Part shown: positions 35,405 to 46,423 of the stretch, in pieces | How positions within the stretch are numbered: position 1 is the stretch's first letter | Layout: each line of letters starts with the position of its first letter | Assembly: GCF_007004655.1 (NCBI RefSeq) | Contig: NZ_ML660092.1 | Coordinates: 1 to 64,000, forward strand | Direction of reading: 5' to 3' | DNA from: Exilibacterium tricleocarpae | GTDB taxonomy: Bacteria > Pseudomonadota > Gammaproteobacteria > Pseudomonadales > Cellvibrionaceae | Length of the DNA stretch: 64,000 nt | The notes under the pieces: model-generated | Seen by the model: only the letters and a program-made list of their open reading frames with translations | Database searches by the model: none | What the model was told of the DNA's origin: nothing | Made by a program: the position numbers and the translations under genes

Positions 35405-36136
35405 ATGGATTTCAGTGCAGCCAATCAATCGCGTCGCAGTATTCGCGCTTTCTCAAAGCGGCCCGTGGAGCGGGACGTGCTCGGCAGAATATTGCGGCAG
35501 GCGCTCGAGTCCCCCAGTTGGTCCAACACCCAACCCTACCGCGTTGCCATAGCCCAGGGTGAATTGATCGAAACGCTGCGCGTCGAGTTGCCGCAAAAAT
35601 TTTGGCGGATCAATGCATTGCGGCGTTCTGCCGGTTGGCAAAAACTCTTTGCCTGGCTGGTCAATAAAGATATGCCGGACGGCGACTTCCGGCCGGTGTT
35701 GAAGTATCCCGAGGAATTACAGCGACGCCGTTCAAGGACCGGTCTGGGGCTGTACGACACGCTGGGGATTGCCCGGCAGGATTACCGCGCCCGCGACGAA
35801 CAAATGGCCCGCAATTTCAGTTTCTTTGACGCGCCCGTAGCGCTGTTTGTTTTTATGCATAAAGGGCTGGGGGTGTACAGTGCCCTGGATGCGGGTATTT
35901 TTTTGCAGACACTGATGCTGGCTGCCACCGCCGAGGGGCTCGGCAGTTGCGCCCAGGGTGCCCTGGCCATGTGGCGCTCGCCGCTGGAGCGTCACTTTGC
36001 GATTCCCGATGACTACCAACTGCTGTGCGGGGTGTCGCTCGGTTATCCGAGCGATGACAAGGTCAATCAGTATCGGCCGCCGCGCCGGGGGTTGGAAGAA
36101 CTGGTGTTGCCGGCGCGGACGCAAAGTGATCAATGA
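35405..36136 (+). CDS. Nitroreductase-family flavoprotein
   Basis: About 243 aa from ATG 35405 with AGGT upstream. It has the FMN-dependent nitroreductase fold: FSAANQSRRSIRAFSKRPVE at the N terminus, SPSWSNTQPYRVAIAQGE, and LMLAATAEGLGSCAQGALAM, ending with LLCGVSLGYPSDD. It reduces nitro compounds, quinones or flavins with NAD(P)H. The physiological substrate is unknown. The C terminus overlaps the following small membrane-protein gene by 11 bases. Confidence 0.92.
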   Translation: MDFSAANQSRRSIRAFSKRPVERDVLGRILRQALESPSWSNTQPYRVAIAQGELIETLRVELPQKFWRINALRRSAGWQKLFAWLVNKDMPDGDFRPVLKYPEELQRRRSRTGLGLYDTLGIARQDYRARDEQMARNFSFFDAPVALFVFMHKGLGVYSALDAGIFLQTLMLAATAEGLGSCAQGALAMWRSPLERHFAIPDDYQLLCGVSLGYPSDDKVNQYRPPRRGLEELVLPARTQSDQ

Positions 36137-36395
36137 TACGCGGCCGCTGTCGATTTGGCTGATAAGAACCGGATATGCTTTGTTGGCTCTTTCAATCATA
36201 TCGTCATTGGCTGAATTTTTGCCCGTCAACTTCTGGGAAACCGTTGGCGGGTGGTTGACCAATAGCGACGCAAATACTTTCTATAAAATTGTTCCATCTG
36301 AAAGTGGCGGGCTGAATTTTTGCATGGTTGCAGTCATTGGGGCTTTGCTTATTTTCCTCGGTAGAATAAATCTACGTCGTGGTCGGGATTCATAG
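36126..36395 (+). CDS. Small two-helix membrane protein, hypothetical
   Basis: An 89-aa frame starting at GTG 36126, in another frame from the nitroreductase and overlapping its last 11 bases. It has two hydrophobic segments, LIRTGYALLALSIISSLAEF (about 12-31) and FCMVAVIGALLIFLGRI (about 65-81), with a Trp/Asn/Thr-rich loop between and a basic C terminus (NLRRGRDS). The hydrophobicity pattern and the tight overlap make it a plausible real gene. No family is recognised. Confidence 0.55.
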   Translation: MINDTRPLSIWLIRTGYALLALSIISSLAEFLPVNFWETVGGWLTNSDANTFYKIVPSESGGLNFCMVAVIGALLIFLGRINLRRGRDS

Positions 36396-36426
36396 CGTGG
36401 CCCCGACAGTGTTTTACGGCAGACTA

Positions 36427-37413
36427 TCAAAACCAGTCGAAAATCAATATCCCCAGGCTTAAGCGGTTTACGGCGTGATTATAGTTCATCAGGCTCTCGC
36501 CGTAACCGTTGTAGTATTGCAGGTAGCCCTTAACGGCACCTTTGATGGGAAACGCCCAGGCCAGTTCCGCGCCGCCGCGGTTGTCGTCCCCGCGTAAGTT
36601 GTTGCGCAGCATAAAGCTGAGCAGGTGTTTGTCTTTTTTATAGGTAACCTGATATTCCCCGTAACCCATAAAATCGTCGATGTCGCGATTGTCGTCCTCA
36701 TCCTCGTCCTCTGGAATTCGGTACCAGGGCTTGAGGGAAATAAAATAGTTGCCTTTGATAAAGTTGAATTGTGCATAAATCCTATTCCAGCTCCGCGACA
36801 GCGGCTCGGCCCGACCGTTGGACTGGTGTACCAGGCCGATATCTGTCTGCGCAAGTGTAAAGCCGAAAATGTCGATATCGGAGTAGTAACTCACAGATAA
36901 CTCGGGGCTGTAGTTGGTTTCGCGAAACGGTGACGATTCGTCGCTGTTGTAGAGCTGCCACCAGGCGGTCTGCGTATAGCCCGCCCACAGGTCCCAATTG
37001 CCCCTGTACATATCGTCCCACAGCTTCACCTTGCCGCTGAGCTGGAATTTGACCTCGGTATTGTTGATTTCAGCACCGGGCCTGAGTAACTCCCAGAGTT
37101 CCTGGTTGGGTTTGTCATTGTAGGCAGCGGGAAGGAAGTAGTTGGCCTTGTAAGGTGTCAGTTCAAAGGTTTTTTGTTGATCGAAGTAGTTGGCAATTGT
37201 CGGCAAACTCATTCTGTCCAGGGAAAAGTCTGTCTTCTTCTGTGGTTTTTTACCGGTAGCCGGCGGCGGACCGGATTTTTGATCGGCTGGGCGCACATGG
37301 TCGTCATAGCAGGCCAGGCGCTCGCGGTCATCGGGGATGTCGCGACACTCGGACAATGCGAAGCTGCATGCCGCGTATAGGCTCAGTAATCCCGCAGACA
37401 GTGACTTAAGCAT
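36427..37413 (-). CDS. pldA: Outer-membrane phospholipase A1
   Basis: A 328-aa protein with a signal peptide (LSAGLLSLYAACSFALS) and a Cys-containing first loop (SECRDIPDDRERLACYDDH). It has the OMPLA beta barrel with the catalytic His/Ser pair in LVHQSNGRAEPLSRSWNRIY. Ca2+-dependent hydrolysis of outer-membrane phospholipids is the family function. The C-terminal LSLGILIFDWF ends in Phe, the usual barrel insertion signal. The Asp/Glu run EDEDEDDNRDIDD lies in a loop. Confidence 0.93.
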   Translation of the reverse strand: MLKSLSAGLLSLYAACSFALSECRDIPDDRERLACYDDHVRPADQKSGPPPATGKKPQKKTDFSLDRMSLPTIANYFDQQKTFELTPYKANYFLPAAYNDKPNQELWELLRPGAEINNTEVKFQLSGKVKLWDDMYRGNWDLWAGYTQTAWWQLYNSDESSPFRETNYSPELSVSYYSDIDIFGFTLAQTDIGLVHQSNGRAEPLSRSWNRIYAQFNFIKGNYFISLKPWYRIPEDEDEDDNRDIDDFMGYGEYQVTYKKDKHLLSFMLRNNLRGDDNRGGAELAWAFPIKGAVKGYLQYYNGYGESLMNYNHAVNRLSLGILIFDWF

Positions 37414-38033
37414 TTAGTCTCTCCGGTATGTATTCACGTTACATCATTGAAGTCGCTGCGCGCGGAGCTTCGGTGACCCAGCCCACATACCGTGCTAAAC
37501 ATTGCACTGGAATGTTGCGCTGTATATTGCAATAAGGGGACAGAAAAGCGGCGGAAATTTCCTGCAAAGCTGAGTTGACTGTAATGACTTCTACTTGCCT
37601 CCAGTCACATTCTCGTCATGTCTAACCAAATGTCTAACTGCATTTGACTGCGTTTAACTGCATTTAACTACATCCCATCACAAGCGCGTCTCGCTGTGGC
37701 GGAATGTTACCAGAATTCTGTGCGATTTCCATCATTCGAGTAAAGATATATGGAGATGAATTCGAACAGTGGCGGGATCATCAACGAGGAGGGGAGCCCG
37801 CCGCCGTCGCAGGGTTGCAGGCAGCCGGACGTAATGCTTTGATCTGCTTGACGGCGACCATCGTCGATTGTCGTAGACCCCAACGGCAGGGGACAAAACA
37901 GCAGTTGTGTTCACATGCGGGTTTGCCCTGTTGTGCCAGCTTTGCCCGGCGGTTGTGTGTTGCCCCAATCGGGACAGTTGCTATTGGCTTCTCCTGCCGC
38001 TCACGAGCACCGGCCAAACCTTGTATCCAAAAA
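37414..38033. other. Intergenic region between pldA and the chemoreceptor
   Basis: A 620-base region. Four 10-bp units (TGTCTAACTG, CATTTGACTG, CGTTTAACTG, CATTTAACTA) occupy 37631-37670. The section 37704-38033 is open in several frames on both strands but has no ribosome sites and no recognisable protein text. I see no gene. Confidence 0.5.
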
Positions 38034-39674
38034 TCAGGCGCTCAATTTAAACTGGGCTACCAATTCCCCCAGCGATATGCTGAGTTCTTCCAATTCCCGG
38101 CTTGACAAGGAAGTATTTTCAATTTCCTCATACGACTGATTGGTTAACGTAGCGATCATCACGATACTTCGATCGATTTCAGCGGCGACAGCGGATTGTT
38201 CTTCAGCGGCACTGGCGATCTGAATACTCATATCAGAGATGGCTGTGATAGAAGAAACAATACTGGTCAATGACTGCCCGGCTTCTTCCGCTTTTGACAC
38301 GGTTCTTTCTGTCGTATTTTCACTGTTGCTCATCGCCTTGACCGCTTCGAGGCTACCGGATTGCAGGGACTCAATCATCGTTTGGATTTCTGTGGTAGAG
38401 GATTGCGTTCGGGCCGCGAGCGTGCGAACTTCATCGGCGACGACGGCAAAGCCCCGACCTTGTTCACCGGCCCGGGCCGCTTCGATAGCGGCGTTGAGAG
38501 CGAGCAGGTTGGTCTGTTCGGCAATACTGCGGATGGTCTCCAATACGGAGGATATTGACTGGGTGTGGTTGTTCAGGTTGTCGATAACCTGGGCCGCCTG
38601 GTTAACCTCCGATGCCAGCGAGTTCACAGAGGCCGTGGCCTCCACCACGACGGTATTGCCGCTATCCGCTTCGCGGTTGGCCTCCGCCGCGGACTCGGCG
38701 GCAGAGGCCGCATTTTTGGCTATCTCGTTCACCGTGCCGACCATTTCCGTCATCGCGGTGGCGACAGCCTGTGATTCTTTTTGCTGTTGCTGTATGGAAT
38801 CCCGGCTGCGCTCCATCGACTGTTGTAAGCGCGATGCCGCTTGTTCCAGCGGTTGGGTGGCTTGTTTGACCTGGATAATGGTTTTATCGATTTTATCGAC
38901 AAAAGCGTTGAAACTGGACGCCATGGAAGCTACTTCGTCGGAACCCGTCTCGTCTAAACGCTGGGTTAAATCACCGTCACCTGCGGCGATATTATCCAGG
39001 GCGGCCGACGTCCGGGCGATGGGGGTAATAATGGTGCGGGTCAGCAGGAGTGTGAGTATTGCGACCAACAATACGATAACGACACCGATAGTGATCGGCA
39101 CGGGCGCCGCTTCCCAATAGGCCGTATTGACATCGGCGATATAGACGCCGGAGCCCAGGACCCAGCCCCAGGGTTTGAATCCTTTCACATAGGATATTTT
39201 ATCGGCAGGTTCCTCTTTTCCCGGCATCGGCCACATATAGGGCACGATTCCGGCCCCCTGCCTTTTTACGACTTTTACCATTTCAACAAAGAGACGTTTA
39301 CCTTTGGCATCGGTATTGGTGGAAAGATCGGCATTGTTCAGTTCCGGTTTAATCGGATGCATAATCATTCTGGGGTGCATATCCTGAATCCAGAAATAAT
39401 TATTACCGTCATAGCGCAGAGAGGATATCAGTGACTTGGCCGCTGCCTGGGCCTCTTCCCGGCTTAGCTCACCGGATACCTCCAGCGCATGGTAGCGTTC
39501 GAGGGTGCTATAGGCGACGTCAACCAGCAGCTCGGTATTTTGGGACTTGGTTTCCAGTAACGCCGCATGGAGTTGGGCCAGACCCTCGAGTATCACCAAC
39601 AGCAGACCGGTTGTCACAATACCGAGCTGCAGCCACAAGCGGGTCTGGATACTGAGCTGGCGAACTAGGTACAT
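38034..39674 (-). CDS. Methyl-accepting chemotaxis protein with sCache_2 sensor
   Basis: About 546 aa from ATG 39674 (GGGAG six bases upstream). TM1 is residues about 8-30. The periplasmic single-Cache_2 domain (about 35-185) has [20 protein letters not shown] and [12 protein letters not shown]2 is near [18 protein letters not shown], followed by a HAMP domain. The cytoplasmic coiled coil has the signalling tip [20 protein letters not shown] then [18 protein letters not shown]. It lacks the C-terminal NWETF-type pentapeptide for CheR/CheB docking. Such Cache sensors often bind small organic acids; the ligand is unknown. Confidence 0.92.
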   Translation of the reverse strand: MYLVRQLSIQTRLWLQLGIVTTGLLLVILEGLAQLHAALLETKSQNTELLVDVAYSTLERYHALEVSGELSREEAQAAAKSLISSLRYDGNNYFWIQDMHPRMIMHPIKPELNNADLSTNTDAKGKRLFVEMVKVVKRQGAGIVPYMWPMPGKEEPADKISYVKGFKPWGWVLGSGVYIADVNTAYWEAAPVPITIGVVIVLLVAILTLLLTRTIITPIARTSAALDNIAAGDGDLTQRLDETGSDEVASMASSFNAFVDKIDKTIIQVKQATQPLEQAASRLQQSMERSRDSIQQQQKESQAVATAMTEMVGTVNEIAKNAASAAESAAEANREADSGNTVVVEATASVNSLASEVNQAAQVIDNLNNHTQSISSVLETIRSIAEQTNLLALNAAIEAARAGEQGRGFAVVADEVRTLAARTQSSTTEIQTMIESLQSGSLEAVKAMSNSENTTERTVSKAEEAGQSLTSIVSSITAISDMSIQIASAAEEQSAVAAEIDRSIVMIATLTNQSYEEIENTSLSSRELEELSISLGELVAQFKLSA

Positions 39675-39950
39675 AGTGGCTCCCTGTTTCACGGGTAGAC
39701 GAAAAGTGGCGCATCTGGCACCTCCTGCTAAAGCTTAGCAAAGGGCCGGGATGTCTACCAAAGATGTGGAAGCGGTCGAGAAGTCAGGGCCTGAAGGCGA
39801 GGCGCGCCCCCGCCGAGGAGGGCGCTTTAGCGGGCTGCCGATACCCGGCGGTCGGATCTTTACCAACCGCCTGGCTTTGCGACAGCGCTTTGGCAGTGGG
39901 GACTGAGTGCCGCAGGAGGCGGCGCTGTTAAGTCAGGTATCAATCGGCAC

Positions 39951-40892
39951 TCACACTGCCGCCACCTGATATCCCACTCGGGGAAAATGTACGATCACGG
40001 CGCCGGCGCGATCGTCTTGGCGGCGCACGGCGATCTCATCGAGCCTGGCGATCACCAATTCGCCCTCCACCGGGTCCTGGCGGGTGTCGGCCGGCATCAC
40101 GCTGACGCGGGTGCCCGCAGTCAGGCCCTGGTTGTCGCACCACTCGCCGGCATCGCAGTCGGCGCCGCAGTCGCTCGCCTCTGCCAGTGCCTCGGTGCTG
40201 CTCATCGTTGCTGCGCCGGCTTTACCGGCTTTGCCAAACGCCGCCATTTTGGCCAGCCAGCCCTGCAGGTGCGGGTAGGCATCCAGCATCGGTGCCACCC
40301 CCGGGTTGCCCGCTATAAACCAAACGCAGTGATAGAGACTGAAATCCGGCAGCGCCGGCTGCGGTCCCAGCAGAAACGTTGACCCGCCGGCAAGCTGCTG
40401 TTCGAATTGCGACAGATAGACCGGCAGCAGCACTTGGGCTTTTTCCGGGGTTGCCGGCGGTGTGGCGGCGTTTTTACGCATGGCCATGCGATCGGCCAGC
40501 AGAGCCTGCAATCGATCTTCGGGTACCTGTTGCTTTAGGGCCGCCATACCGGCGGGGGAAAACACGCTGGCGACACTCAACTCAAACACCTGGGCATCTA
40601 TCCACTGGGCCATGATATTGGCGCTGGCCTCCTGGCCCGACGGAATCAGCGCCCGCTCCGGCGCCCGCTGGTCCAGAACCCTGGCCATCAGGCGGGTGTC
40701 GCAGTAGATATGTGAGCCGATTTGCAGCACCGGCGTTTTACGGTAGCCGCCCGTGAGTGCGGTGAGGTCGGGTTTCGGCATGATCAAAGGGATCAGGACA
40801 CTGCGGTAAGGCAGCGCTTTATAGCCCAGGATGGCGCGAATCTTTTCGGCGAAGGGAGAGGCGGGGTAGTGATGTAGAATAAGGTCGCTCAT
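39951..40892 (-). CDS. Glutathione S-transferase-like protein with extra C-terminal domain
   Basis: A 313-aa protein. Residues about 1-80 form a GST N-terminal thioredoxin fold (DLILHHYPASPFAEKIRAIL, then YRKTPVLQIGSHIYCDTRLM), with Ser rather than Cys in the active-site loop. Residues about 90-225 are the helical GST_C part. Residues about 230-313 are an added segment with four Cys (DCGADCDAGEWC region plus neighbours) and a beta-rich tail GTRVSVMPADTRQDPVEGEL that looks SH3-like. Ordinary GSTs are about 200-230 aa. Function unknown. Confidence 0.82.
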   Translation of the reverse strand: MSDLILHHYPASPFAEKIRAILGYKALPYRSVLIPLIMPKPDLTALTGGYRKTPVLQIGSHIYCDTRLMARVLDQRAPERALIPSGQEASANIMAQWIDAQVFELSVASVFSPAGMAALKQQVPEDRLQALLADRMAMRKNAATPPATPEKAQVLLPVYLSQFEQQLAGGSTFLLGPQPALPDFSLYHCVWFIAGNPGVAPMLDAYPHLQGWLAKMAAFGKAGKAGAATMSSTEALAEASDCGADCDAGEWCDNQGLTAGTRVSVMPADTRQDPVEGELVIARLDEIAVRRQDDRAGAVIVHFPRVGYQVAAV

Positions 40893-41470
40893 TGGGGGGC
40901 TCCGGGTCGTAAACGTCGCCTGATACTACCGTTAGATGTTGTCGGCAAACACTTGTTTTTACTGATGGTTGACTATAGAAGTGGGTGATATTGAGTGACT
41001 CCGGCGGGGCTTCTGCCCAATTCTGTATGAATCCTTGCTATAGTTGCAGGCTAATAAATCATATAAAATCCGGCGCCGAACAGGAGGTTGTGGTGATGCT
41101 TGCGACCTCCGTGGTCTGCTGCCGCAGATGACTGCCGGAGCTTGCACAGAAATTGCTAAGGAATTACCAAAAGATTACCAAGAAATTATTGAAGAAGGCT
41201 GGAGGGCTGCGCAGGAATGGCGAGGAGACTGCGAAGAAACTGCAGGGGGTCTGAAGAAAAACAGCGGGGACGTTTCGTATAGCCTGATGCTTAATCACAA
41301 TCTGGCCCCGACAACGTCAACTGATACCAGTAAGCGAGATAACGGCGTCCGGAGGTCGTTTGTGTGGTCCCTCCACTCTATATCTCTGAAGGTCCGGATG
41401 CGCCCCAAAACAGTGCTGTGGGAGCGGTGCCCGCCGCGTTACAGAAACAGATGATTGGACGAGTGACTGA
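40893..41470. other. Intergenic region before glgP
   Basis: A 578-base region. A plus-strand open frame of about 136 codons with only a TTG start (41044-41454) contains a charged stretch, EIAKELPKDYQEIIEEGWRA, but has no ribosome site or family match. I treat it as non-coding. The promoter of the glycogen operon must lie here or at its right end. GAGTG just before ATG 41471 is a weak ribosome site. Confidence 0.45.
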
Positions 41471-43987
41471 ATGAGTACCGATAGCAAACCCGCTTCTACC
41501 CCGGCTGGCGATCGCACCATGCCGCCGGTGCCGCCGCTGGGGATGGATGCCGCCAGTCTGGCGGAGGACTTTCACCACCACTACGAACTGACGTTGGGCC
41601 GTGACTGCCGGCGCCCGGTTTACGCCTACGATCTCTACCAGGCCCTGGCGCTGTGCCTGCGGGACCGCCTGGTGGAGCGCTGGAAGGCGACACTGGCGCT
41701 CAGCGAGGCGCCCGACACGCGCTGCGCCTATTATCTGTCCATGGAGTTTCTGATGGGAAGGGCGCTGGGCAACGCCGCCCTTAACCTCGATTTGACAGAG
41801 ACAGCCGCCGCCGTATTGCGCGATCACGGCCTGCAGTTGGAGGCATTGGCGGAGGCGGAACACGATGCCGGTCTCGGCAACGGCGGCCTCGGGCGCCTGG
41901 CGGCCTGCTTTCTCGACAGTTGCGCCACCCTGCAATTACCGGTGGTGGGTTACGGCCTGCGGTATGAATACGGTATGTTTCGCCAGCATATCGTCGACGG
42001 TGAGCAGGTGGAGGAGCCGGACCACTGGCTGCGCGACGGCAACCCCTGGGAGCTGGAGCGCCCGGAGCGGGCCCGGCGGGTCCAGTTCGGCGGGCGCTGT
42101 GAATTTCATCGCGATGCCCGCGGCCGCCAGCATGTGCGCTGGATCGACTCGCACGATGTGCTGGCCATACCCTACGACACACCGGTGCCCGGTTACCGCA
42201 ATACCACGGTCAACACCCTGCGTCTCTGGAAGGCGGCGGCCACTGACGAATTCGATTTCAACGAGTTCAATGCCGGGCGCTATTCGGAATCCGTGGCCGC
42301 CAAAAATGCCGCGGAAAATATTACTACCGTTCTCTACCCGAACGACGCCAGTGAAAACGGCAAGGAGTTGCGGCTGCGCCAGCAGTACTTTCTCGCCTCG
42401 GCCAGCCTGCAGGACGTGCTCGCGCGCTGGCGGGACAACCACGGCAGCGACTTCAGCCGCTTTGCCGAGCTTAATTGCTTTCAACTAAACGACACCCACC
42501 CGAGTTGTGCGGTGGCGGAGTTGATGCGGTTGCTGATCGATGAGCACCAGTTGGAGTGGGACCAGGCCTGGACCATCACCACCGGCACCATGGCTTACAC
42601 CAACCACACGCTGCTGCCCGAGGCGCTGGAAAGGTGGCCGGTAGAGTTGTTTAAACGGCTGTTGCCCCGCTTGCTGGACATTATCTATGAAATCAATGCG
42701 CGGTTTCTGTCCCAGGTAGCCGAACGCTGGCCCGGCGATGCGGAGCGGTTGCGGCGCATGTCGCTGATCGAGGAGGGCGATTGGCCGCAGGTGCGGATGG
42801 CCTATCTGGCGATTGTCGGCAGTTTTTCCGTCAACGGTGTGGCCGCGCTGCACTCGCAGTTGCTGCAACAGGGTTTGTTCAATGATTTCTATCAGTTGTG
42901 GCCGCAGCGCTTTAACAACAAGACCAACGGTGTGACCCAGCGTCGCTGGCTGGCCGGTTGCAACCCGGCCCTGAGCGGACTGATCACCGCAACCATCGGC
43001 GCCGGCTGGGTGCGCAATCTCTCCCAACTGCAGCAGTTGCGCGCCTACGGCGACGACAGTGAGTTCCAGCAGCGCTGGCACAGGGTCAGGCAGGAAAACA
43101 AGCGGCGCCTGGCGGAGCTGGTACAGGCCGAGTGCGCCGTGACATTCGACAGCGCCGCGCTGTTCGATGTGCAGGTCAAGCGCATTCACGAATACAAGCG
43201 CCAATTACTCAATGCCCTGCATATCGTGCACCTCTATGACCGCATCAAGCGCGGCGCGGTGGACGACTGGACGCCGCGCTGTGTACTGATCGGCGGCAAG
43301 GCGGCACCGGGCTATTTTATCGCCAAGCGCATCATCAAATTTATCAACAACATCGCCGCGGTGGTCAATGCCGACGCGGCGGTGGGCGATCGGCTGAAAG
43401 TGGCGTTTTTGCCGAATTACCGGGTATCGACCATGGAGACTATCTGTGCCGGCACCGATCTGTCCGCACAGATATCCACTGCCGGCAAAGAGGCTTCGGG
43501 CACCGGCAATATGAAGTTTATGATGAACGGCGCCGTCACCATCGGCACCCTCGACGGCGCCAACGTGGAAATACTCGAGGAAGTGGGTGAAGACAATTTC
43601 TTTCTCTTCGGCCTCACCGCTGCCGGTGTTGAAGCTGCCCGCCAGGGCTATGATCCGCAGGCGCTTATTGCCGCCGATGCCGATCTGTCCCGGGTGATGC
43701 AGCGGTTGCGCGACGGGGAGTTCGATAGTGGTGAGGCAGGCATTTTCGACCCCCTGATCGCCGCCATTACCAGTCCCCATGACCCCTGGATGGTGGCGGC
43801 GGATTTTCGCGCCTTTGTCGACGCCCAGGTGTGTGCTGCTGCGGCCTACCGGGACCGGGCACGCTGGACGCGAATGAGTATAATGAACAGCGCCGCCAGC
43901 GGCCGCTTCTCCACCGATCGAACGATGGAAGAATACAACCGGGATATCTGGCGACTGCGGTCGATGGGGGACGTCGATGGCTTGTAG
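41471..43987 (+). CDS. glgP: Glycogen/maltodextrin phosphorylase
   Basis: An 838-aa GT35 phosphorylase that releases glucose 1-phosphate from alpha-1,4-glucan. Family text includes YLSMEFLMGRALGNAALNL, LGNGGLGRLAACFLDSCATL, VKRIHEYKRQLLNAL and the PLP-lysine motif EASGTGNMKFMMNGAVTIG. Length is typical (about 815-840 aa). It is the first gene of a same-strand glycogen cluster, 81 bases before glgB. N-terminal extension residues 1-30 are Pro/Ala-rich. Confidence 0.97.
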   Translation: MSTDSKPASTPAGDRTMPPVPPLGMDAASLAEDFHHHYELTLGRDCRRPVYAYDLYQALALCLRDRLVERWKATLALSEAPDTRCAYYLSMEFLMGRALGNAALNLDLTETAAAVLRDHGLQLEALAEAEHDAGLGNGGLGRLAACFLDSCATLQLPVVGYGLRYEYGMFRQHIVDGEQVEEPDHWLRDGNPWELERPERARRVQFGGRCEFHRDARGRQHVRWIDSHDVLAIPYDTPVPGYRNTTVNTLRLWKAAATDEFDFNEFNAGRYSESVAAKNAAENITTVLYPNDASENGKELRLRQQYFLASASLQDVLARWRDNHGSDFSRFAELNCFQLNDTHPSCAVAELMRLLIDEHQLEWDQAWTITTGTMAYTNHTLLPEALERWPVELFKRLLPRLLDIIYEINARFLSQVAERWPGDAERLRRMSLIEEGDWPQVRMAYLAIVGSFSVNGVAALHSQLLQQGLFNDFYQLWPQRFNNKTNGVTQRRWLAGCNPALSGLITATIGAGWVRNLSQLQQLRAYGDDSEFQQRWHRVRQENKRRLAELVQAECAVTFDSAALFDVQVKRIHEYKRQLLNALHIVHLYDRIKRGAVDDWTPRCVLIGGKAAPGYFIAKRIIKFINNIAAVVNADAAVGDRLKVAFLPNYRVSTMETICAGTDLSAQISTAGKEASGTGNMKFMMNGAVTIGTLDGANVEILEEVGEDNFFLFGLTAAGVEAARQGYDPQALIAADADLSRVMQRLRDGEFDSGEAGIFDPLIAAITSPHDPWMVAADFRAFVDAQVCAAAAYRDRARWTRMSIMNSAASGRFSTDRTMEEYNRDIWRLRSMGDVDGL

Positions 43988-44068
43988 GGCAGCGGTGGCA
44001 GTTCAGCGCCGGCAATATACTGCCGCGCACCGTGATCATGCTCAGTCAGTCGCACAGCGGGAGAATCA

Positions 44069-46279
44069 ATGTCAGTAATACCCAGTAACGAAGCGATCCA
44101 GGCCATCAACGGCGCCAGCCACCGGGACCCCTTCGCGGTTTTGGGCATGCACGGCGACGGTCCGGGCGGCACGCTGGTGGTGCGCACCTTCCAGCCCGGT
44201 GCCGAAGAGGTCGCCGTATTACATGCCGACAGCGGCAAGACCGTGACGGTTCTCGAACGGGTCGATGACAGCGGCCTGTTTGCCAGGGCCCTGGGGCGGC
44301 GCAAAACACCTTTTCCCTACCGGCTGCGGGTGGTGGATGCCGCCGGCAGCCGGGTGATCGATGATCCGTACCGCTTTCCGGTCCTGTTGAGCGATCTCGA
44401 TATTCATTTGTTTGCCGAAGGCACCCACCTGCACCTATACCGTAAGCTCGGTGCGCACCCGCGCACTATCGACGCCGTGGCCGGCGTGGCTTTTGCCGTC
44501 TGGGCGCCCAATGCAGAACGGGTGGCGGCGGTCGGTGAGTTCAACGGCTGGGACGGGCGCCGCCACCCCATGCGCCTGCGCCACGACTGCGGCATTTGGG
44601 AGCTGTTTATCCCCGGGGCGGAGCCCGGCCAGCTCTATAAATATGAGATCAAAGGACCCTGCGGCGAGTTGTTGCCGCTGCGGTCCGATCCCTTCGGCGC
44701 CCATGCCCAACTGCGCCCGGATACGGCATCGGTCATCGAATCCACCGAGGTGTTCAACTGGAGTGATCAACCCTGGATGGAGTCGCGAGGGGCGCACAAT
44801 GCCCGCGATGCCGCGATGACCATTTACGAGGTGCACCTCGGGTCCTGGCGGCGGGTGCCGGGGGAGGGGGACCGCTTTCTCACCTACCGGGAACTCGCCG
44901 AGCAATTGGTTCCCTACGCGAAGGACATGGGCTTTACCCACCTGCAACTGATGCCGGTCAACGAGCATCCGTTTGACGGTTCCTGGGGTTATCAACCGGT
45001 GGGGCTGTTCGCGCCTTCCAGTCGCTTTGGCCGCCCGGAGGATTTTCAGTATCTGGTGGATGCCTGCCACCGCGCCGAGATCGGCCTGCTGATCGACTGG
45101 GTGCCGGGACATTTTCCCACCGATCCCCACGGGCTGGCGCAGTTTGACGGCACCCATTTGTACGAGCACGCCGATCCGCGCCAGGGTTTTCACCCCGACT
45201 GGAATACACTGATCTATAACTACGGGCGGCGCGAGGTGTCGAATTTTCTGCGCAGCAATGCCCACTTCTGGTTTGACCGCTACCATGTAGACGGCCTGCG
45301 GGTCGATGCCGTCGCCTCCATGCTCTACCTGGATTACAGTCGCGAGGAGGGCGAGTGGATTCCCAATCCCCACGGCGGCAACGAGAATCTGGATGCGATC
45401 GATTTTTTGCGCCGGGTCAATGAAGAGGTCTACCGCGAATACCCGGGCGCTTTCACCGTGGCCGAAGAATCCACCGCCTGGCCCGGTGTGTCGCGCCCGA
45501 CCGACGGCGGCGGGCTGGGGTTCGGCTACAAGTGGAATATGGGCTGGATGAATGACACCTTGTCCTACATGAGTCGCGACCCGATACATCGTGTTCATCA
45601 CCACAACGAAATGACATTTGGCTTGGTGTACGCTTTCGATGAAAACTTTGTGCTGCCGCTGAGCCATGACGAGGTGGTGCATGGCAAGGGTTCGCTGCTC
45701 GGTCGGATGCCCGGGGATGAGTGGCAGAAATTTGCCAACCTGCGCGCCTATTTCGGTTTTATGTGGACGCACCCGGGCAAAAAGCTGTTGTTTATGGGGG
45801 GCGAATTCGCCCAGGGGCGCGAGTGGAACCATGAGGCCAGCCTCGACTGGCATCTGTTGGATATCCCCCTGCACGCCGGCGTGCAACGGCTGGTGCGCGA
45901 CCTCAACCACCTCTACCGCCGCACCCCCGCACTCTATCAGTGCGACTGCGAATCCTGCGGGTTTGCCTGGCTCGACCACCTCGATGCCGAGAGTTCCATT
46001 TTCGCCTATCTGCGGTTTGGCTACGAGGGCAGTGCGCCGGTGGCGGTGATCAGTAATTTTACGCCGGTGCCCCGCCACGGTTACCGCCTGGGGGTGCCGG
46101 CCGCGGGTTATTACGCCGAGCGCCTCAATACCGATGCCGCCGTGTACGGCGGCAGCGACCTGGGCAATGCCGGCGGCCTCCATGCGGAGCCGCTGCCCTG
46201 GCAGGGGCAGCCGCAATCGCTGTTGATTACCGTGCCGCCGCTGGCGACCTTGGTCTTCGAGTTGCAGCACGCAGGGTAA
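44069..46279 (+). CDS. glgB: 1,4-alpha-glucan branching enzyme
   Basis: A 736-aa GH13 enzyme creating alpha-1,6 branches. It has the N-terminal N1 domain and CBM48 ([20 protein letters not shown]). In the catalytic barrel, the nucleophile Asp is in [14 protein letters not shown], the acid Glu in [12 protein letters not shown] and the third Asp in [16 protein letters not shown]-terminal all-beta domain is present. Length matches the long two-N-domain type of proteobacteria. After it comes a palindromic element (46424-46535), not glgX directly, so transcription may be modulated here. Confidence 0.97.
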   Translation: MSVIPSNEAIQAINGASHRDPFAVLGMHGDGPGGTLVVRTFQPGAEEVAVLHADSGKTVTVLERVDDSGLFARALGRRKTPFPYRLRVVDAAGSRVIDDPYRFPVLLSDLDIHLFAEGTHLHLYRKLGAHPRTIDAVAGVAFAVWAPNAERVAAVGEFNGWDGRRHPMRLRHDCGIWELFIPGAEPGQLYKYEIKGPCGELLPLRSDPFGAHAQLRPDTASVIESTEVFNWSDQPWMESRGAHNARDAAMTIYEVHLGSWRRVPGEGDRFLTYRELAEQLVPYAKDMGFTHLQLMPVNEHPFDGSWGYQPVGLFAPSSRFGRPEDFQYLVDACHRAEIGLLIDWVPGHFPTDPHGLAQFDGTHLYEHADPRQGFHPDWNTLIYNYGRREVSNFLRSNAHFWFDRYHVDGLRVDAVASMLYLDYSREEGEWIPNPHGGNENLDAIDFLRRVNEEVYREYPGAFTVAEESTAWPGVSRPTDGGGLGFGYKWNMGWMNDTLSYMSRDPIHRVHHHNEMTFGLVYAFDENFVLPLSHDEVVHGKGSLLGRMPGDEWQKFANLRAYFGFMWTHPGKKLLFMGGEFAQGREWNHEASLDWHLLDIPLHAGVQRLVRDLNHLYRRTPALYQCDCESCGFAWLDHLDAESSIFAYLRFGYEGSAPVAVISNFTPVPRHGYRLGVPAAGYYAERLNTDAAVYGGSDLGNAGGLHAEPLPWQGQPQSLLITVPPLATLVFELQHAG

Positions 46280-46423
46280 GTGCTAACGACACGGCGGTTG
46301 TTTCGTCGGGTGATGGTCGGAAAAAAGGGCCGTTGGCGATGGACTCGGGAATAAATAATGTGTAGTAAATGGGTGAAGACGAACGGCAACTACTTGAGTT
46401 AAGCGAAGATGTGCCAATTGATC

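Noticed and set aside
37704-38105. Open frame between pldA and the chemoreceptor, considered as a transposase remnant
   Set aside because: No motif of any transposase family in any of the open frames there.
41044-41454. Open frame of about 136 codons before glgP
   Set aside because: Only a TTG start, no ribosome site, and composition without family similarity.
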